The position numbers and the translations under genes were made by a program. Below the pieces are notes generated by a model. It was not told the origin of the DNA, did no database searches, and saw nothing but the letters and a program-made list of their open reading frames with translations. Source: Pedobacter foliorum (GTDB lineage Bacteria; Bacteroidota; Bacteroidia; Sphingobacteriales; Sphingobacteriaceae). From it: 64,000 nt of DNA. The first letter of the stretch is position 1. Every line of letters starts with the position of its first letter. The stretch spans positions 1-64,000 of the forward strand of contig NZ_JABSNU010000016.1 in assembly GCF_013266735.1 (NCBI RefSeq), in the 5' to 3' direction. Below are positions 61,774-64,000 of this stretch, piece by piece.

Positions 61774-62757
61774 TTAGCAGTAATTATTTTCTTTAAACCA
61801 TGTTAATGCACTCCTAATAGCTTTGTCTATTGGAGTATATTTTACGAATAACTCCCTTTCAGATTTTTTGCCAGAATAGTAGTTGTATAAACACAGCATA
61901 TAAGCCGAAGAATAAGTCAGCTTACCAGATGTTTTGCTTAATACTCCAACCAATGTACCCATTATTCCTATCATTTTTAAAACCAATTGAGGGATACGAA
62001 CCATCGTAGGATCTTGTCCTGCTACCCCATTTAACAACTCAAAAAACTCTTTATAGGTTAAATTCTCTCCGGCCAGCAAATAGCAATCGCCTATTTTGCC
62101 CCTTTCCAATGCATTTGCTATTCCAGTGCATACATCATTTATGTGTACAAAGTTTTTGCCTCCCGGCGGATAAAAAACAAGCCGCTTATTTATGCCATGC
62201 AGTATGATTTTTCCGGAACTTGGCTTTACATCATATTGCCCAATCATAAAAGTCGGATTAACAATAATTGCCTGCAGATTCTTACGCTCAATCTGCTCCA
62301 GAACATACTGTTGAGCTATATATTTACTATTGATATACCCTGAATTTACATGAAGCAGCGTAAAAGAATTTAACTCATTAGCAGGCTTAGCCCTATTACC
62401 CGGGCCAATGGTATTGGCCGTACTAACATGGATCAGCTTTTTTACATTATGCTGCAAACAAGCATTTACCACATTTATAGTTCCTTGTACATTAATTAAC
62501 TCATACTCCTTAAAAGTTACCGCCCATTGTTGTGTTATAGATGCCGTGTGTACCACATAATCACATCCTTTTACAGCCATTAATACCTCCTGCGCGTCGC
62601 TGATATCGCCATGATAAATCTCACAAGGAATATCTGCCACTACACTGGCATCAGCTGTGCTTCTCATCATTAGCTTCACCTCATAGCCGCGCCTAAACAA
62701 TTCACGGGCAACGTTAGAACCTAAAAAACCGTTGCCTCCCGTTATTAAAACTCTCAT
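61774..62757 (-). CDS. NAD-dependent epimerase/dehydratase (extended SDR)
   Basis: 327 aa. Rossmann motif I-T-G-G-N-G-F-L-G-S-N-V at the N-terminus, active site Y-I-N-S-K-Y with S-T-A-N-T upstream (S, Y, K triad), and the V-V-N-A-C substrate region of dihydroflavonol-reductase/3-beta-HSD-like members. Acts on an unknown sterol-, sugar- or ketone-type substrate. 15 bp after the short-chain dehydrogenase gene. Confidence 0.88.
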   Translation of the reverse strand: MRVLITGGNGFLGSNVARELFRRGYEVKLMMRSTADASVVADIPCEIYHGDISDAQEVLMAVKGCDYVVHTASITQQWAVTFKEYELINVQGTINVVNACLQHNVKKLIHVSTANTIGPGNRAKPANELNSFTLLHVNSGYINSKYIAQQYVLEQIERKNLQAIIVNPTFMIGQYDVKPSSGKIILHGINKRLVFYPPGGKNFVHINDVCTGIANALERGKIGDCYLLAGENLTYKEFFELLNGVAGQDPTMVRIPQLVLKMIGIMGTLVGVLSKTSGKLTYSSAYMLCLYNYYSGKKSERELFVKYTPIDKAIRSALTWFKENNYC

Positions 62758-62772
62758 TATTCTTTCGGATTT

Positions 62773-63567
62773 TTATTTAATTGCTATTTCCTTTTTGACC
62801 GCGCGGGATACTATTCTAAGCTTTGTTTCTAAGGGTAAAATTCCCATCAGCCTATGATTTATCTTATTCCAAAAACCGGGAATAATTATGGCCTTATTAA
62901 GCTTTGTTTGTTTCAGCGCAATGCGAACAATTTCGGAGGTTGTTAGCAATCCAATTCTTCCTTTTGCACCTTGCCCCATTATCCTTGTAGATACGCCTGA
63001 ATTTGTCATTATTGGCCCAGGGTAAACCACGCTAACCGACAAATTGGTATCAAGCAATTCTTCTCTTAAACCCAACGAAAACGAAGAAATAAATGCCTTT
63101 GATGCAGGGTACACTGTTTTATAAGCTATCGGAGTAAAAGCAGCCATGCTTGAAACATTTAGGATATAGCTTTTTTGATGCTTTAGCAAATGAGGCAAAA
63201 GCATTTGAGTTATTGACACCATACTCCGGATGTTAACCTGCAAAATTCTATCCATTGCCTCTAAAGAGCTCTCCGTAATAGAAGCAGTACCACCAATGCC
63301 GGCATTGTTAATTAAAAAGTCGACCTCAAAATTTTCAATAATATGATTCAATTTTTCTATAAGCAAAATGCCATCGGTAATATCAAATTCAAATACCTTA
63401 GCATCAATTTTATATTCAAGAGCAAGACTCTCAGCAATAGAAGCCATATTGCTCCCCGGCAGCGCAACCATAATAATATTCCTACCCATGGCCGCGCATT
63501 GAACAGAAAACTCTTTTCCCAAACCTGAACTGGCCCCGGTTATCAATGTATATCTAATGCTTTTCAT
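62773..63567 (-). CDS. Classical short-chain dehydrogenase
   Basis: NAD(P)-dependent oxidoreductase. T-G-A-S-S-G-L-G cofactor loop, N-N-A-G-I-G, S-S-M-A-A and Y-P-A-S-K active site. The ATG at 63567 (M-K-S-I-R-Y-T-L) is preferred; it lies inside the last codons of the upstream gene (overlap 14 bp), so the genes are coupled. Close to the DltE/YqjQ type. Substrate unknown; the epimerase next door suggests one pathway. Confidence 0.87.
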   Translation of the reverse strand: MKSIRYTLITGASSGLGKEFSVQCAAMGRNIIMVALPGSNMASIAESLALEYKIDAKVFEFDITDGILLIEKLNHIIENFEVDFLINNAGIGGTASITESSLEAMDRILQVNIRSMVSITQMLLPHLLKHQKSYILNVSSMAAFTPIAYKTVYPASKAFISSFSLGLREELLDTNLSVSVVYPGPIMTNSGVSTRIMGQGAKGRIGLLTTSEIVRIALKQTKLNKAIIIPGFWNKINHRLMGILPLETKLRIVSRAVKKEIAIK

Positions 63568-64000
63568 CGTGTTTAATATCAACAATGGCCATTAAACAAT
63601 TAAGATTACCATACACACTTCTCTTTCTTAAATTTTGCACATTACAGCTAAAACTCTTTATGAACTGTTTAATGTTTACGTAAGAGAACCTTTTCCCTAA
63701 ATAATTACTGATAATCTGATATTCTTCTTCGCTAACCGTAGCTATTGTTTTGCGGGTAATATATTCCAGCAATCGCATGTTGATTTCATCCAGCTCATCT
63801 GTTACCACATAATCGGCCAAATACCTTAGCAAGTTGCTAACCATCAACAGCTCTATCCAACTGATTTCTAATCCGTAGCACACAACCCTATTTTTATGAA
63901 TTATTTTTTCCTCGCGAAGAGCGACGCCGGTATAAGCCTTTTCCAGACACTCCAAAAAGTCGACCAACAGAGTTGAAACTTCTGTATCTTCCAACTCGTA
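63554..64000 (-). CDS. Unknown protein, 5' end beyond the window
   Basis: The frame is open to the window edge (E-L-E-D-T-E-V-S), so the start is outside. At least 148 residues are visible: helical, leucine- and charge-rich (L-L-R-Y-L-A-D-Y-V-V, E-Y-Q-I-I-S-N-Y-L-G-K-R-F), ending V-D-I-K-H-D-E-K-H, with no motif I know. It overlaps the SDR start and would head the SDR-epimerase-LytSR operon. Confidence 0.6.
   Translation of the reverse strand, partial: YELEDTEVSTLLVDFLECLEKAYTGVALREEKIIHKNRVVCYGLEISWIELLMVSNLLRYLADYVVTDELDEINMRLLEYITRKTIATVSEEEYQIISNYLGKRFSYVNIKQFIKSFSCNVQNLRKRSVYGNLNCLMAIVDIKHDEKH

Overview
The window reads as a chromosomal piece of a low-GC Bacteroidota, most likely a Sphingobacteriaceae member close to Pedobacter. 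Support: a SusC/SusD pair with ECF sigma and FecR, a SusC that carries an STN signalling domain, type III glutamine synthetase, an S46 dipeptidyl peptidase, several GH92 enzymes, and promoters of the Bacteroidota type (TTG, about 20 bp, TAnnTTTG). I saw no rRNA, tRNA, CRISPR array or intact transposase gene. The species is inference.

Layout. (1) About 1-6660 is an accessory, defence-like region: a UPF0175/PIN-type toxin-antitoxin pair, a divergent 996-aa primase-helicase fusion of the TOTE type, a DUF2711-like gene between two related micro-ORFs, and a Fic enzyme with its promoter inside an inverted repeat. It ends against a 3' relic of a TolC/OprM-like efflux gene (6656-6808), so it probably replaced an efflux locus. 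(2) 6814-14002 holds a GH43, small membrane proteins, three exported calcineurin-type phosphoesterases and a LamG-endonuclease/exonuclease/phosphatase protein. (3) 14014-29031 is a mannose-glycan utilisation region: two GH92 alpha-mannosidases, a six-hairpin glycosidase, a sugar porter, a mannose-6-phosphate isomerase with an extra N-terminal domain, a GntR/UTRA regulator and a sialate O-acetylesterase. (4) 29077-35198 is housekeeping: fbp, a YfcE-like phosphodiesterase, trmN6, purL. (5) 35371-44614 holds an exported Gfo/Idh/MocA oxidoreductase and a complete surface-signalling PUL (sigma, FecR, SusC with STN, SusD, PD40 lipoprotein). (6) 44685-50212: thioesterase, TonB, glnN, purM. (7) 50213-55581: an SGNH hydrolase, FucP-like transporter and third GH92, bracketed by two inverted, almost identical 288/289-bp non-coding elements. 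Each element sits in the same 13-bp target within a REP-type palindrome. (8) 55582-64000: S46 peptidase, GNAT, MocR regulator, then a probable operon of an unknown protein, SDR, epimerase, LytS kinase and LytT regulator.

How it fits together: exported mannosidases and esterases strip mannose-rich, possibly phosphorylated glycans. MFS carriers import the sugar, the isomerase feeds it to glycolysis, and GntR probably controls the two mannosidase operons through a shared TATGTACAAACAT site. The most unusual signals are the REP-targeted element pair, the TOTE/TA/Fic region, a 42-bp palindrome at 12980-13021 and an 11-bp tandem array at 26866-26919.
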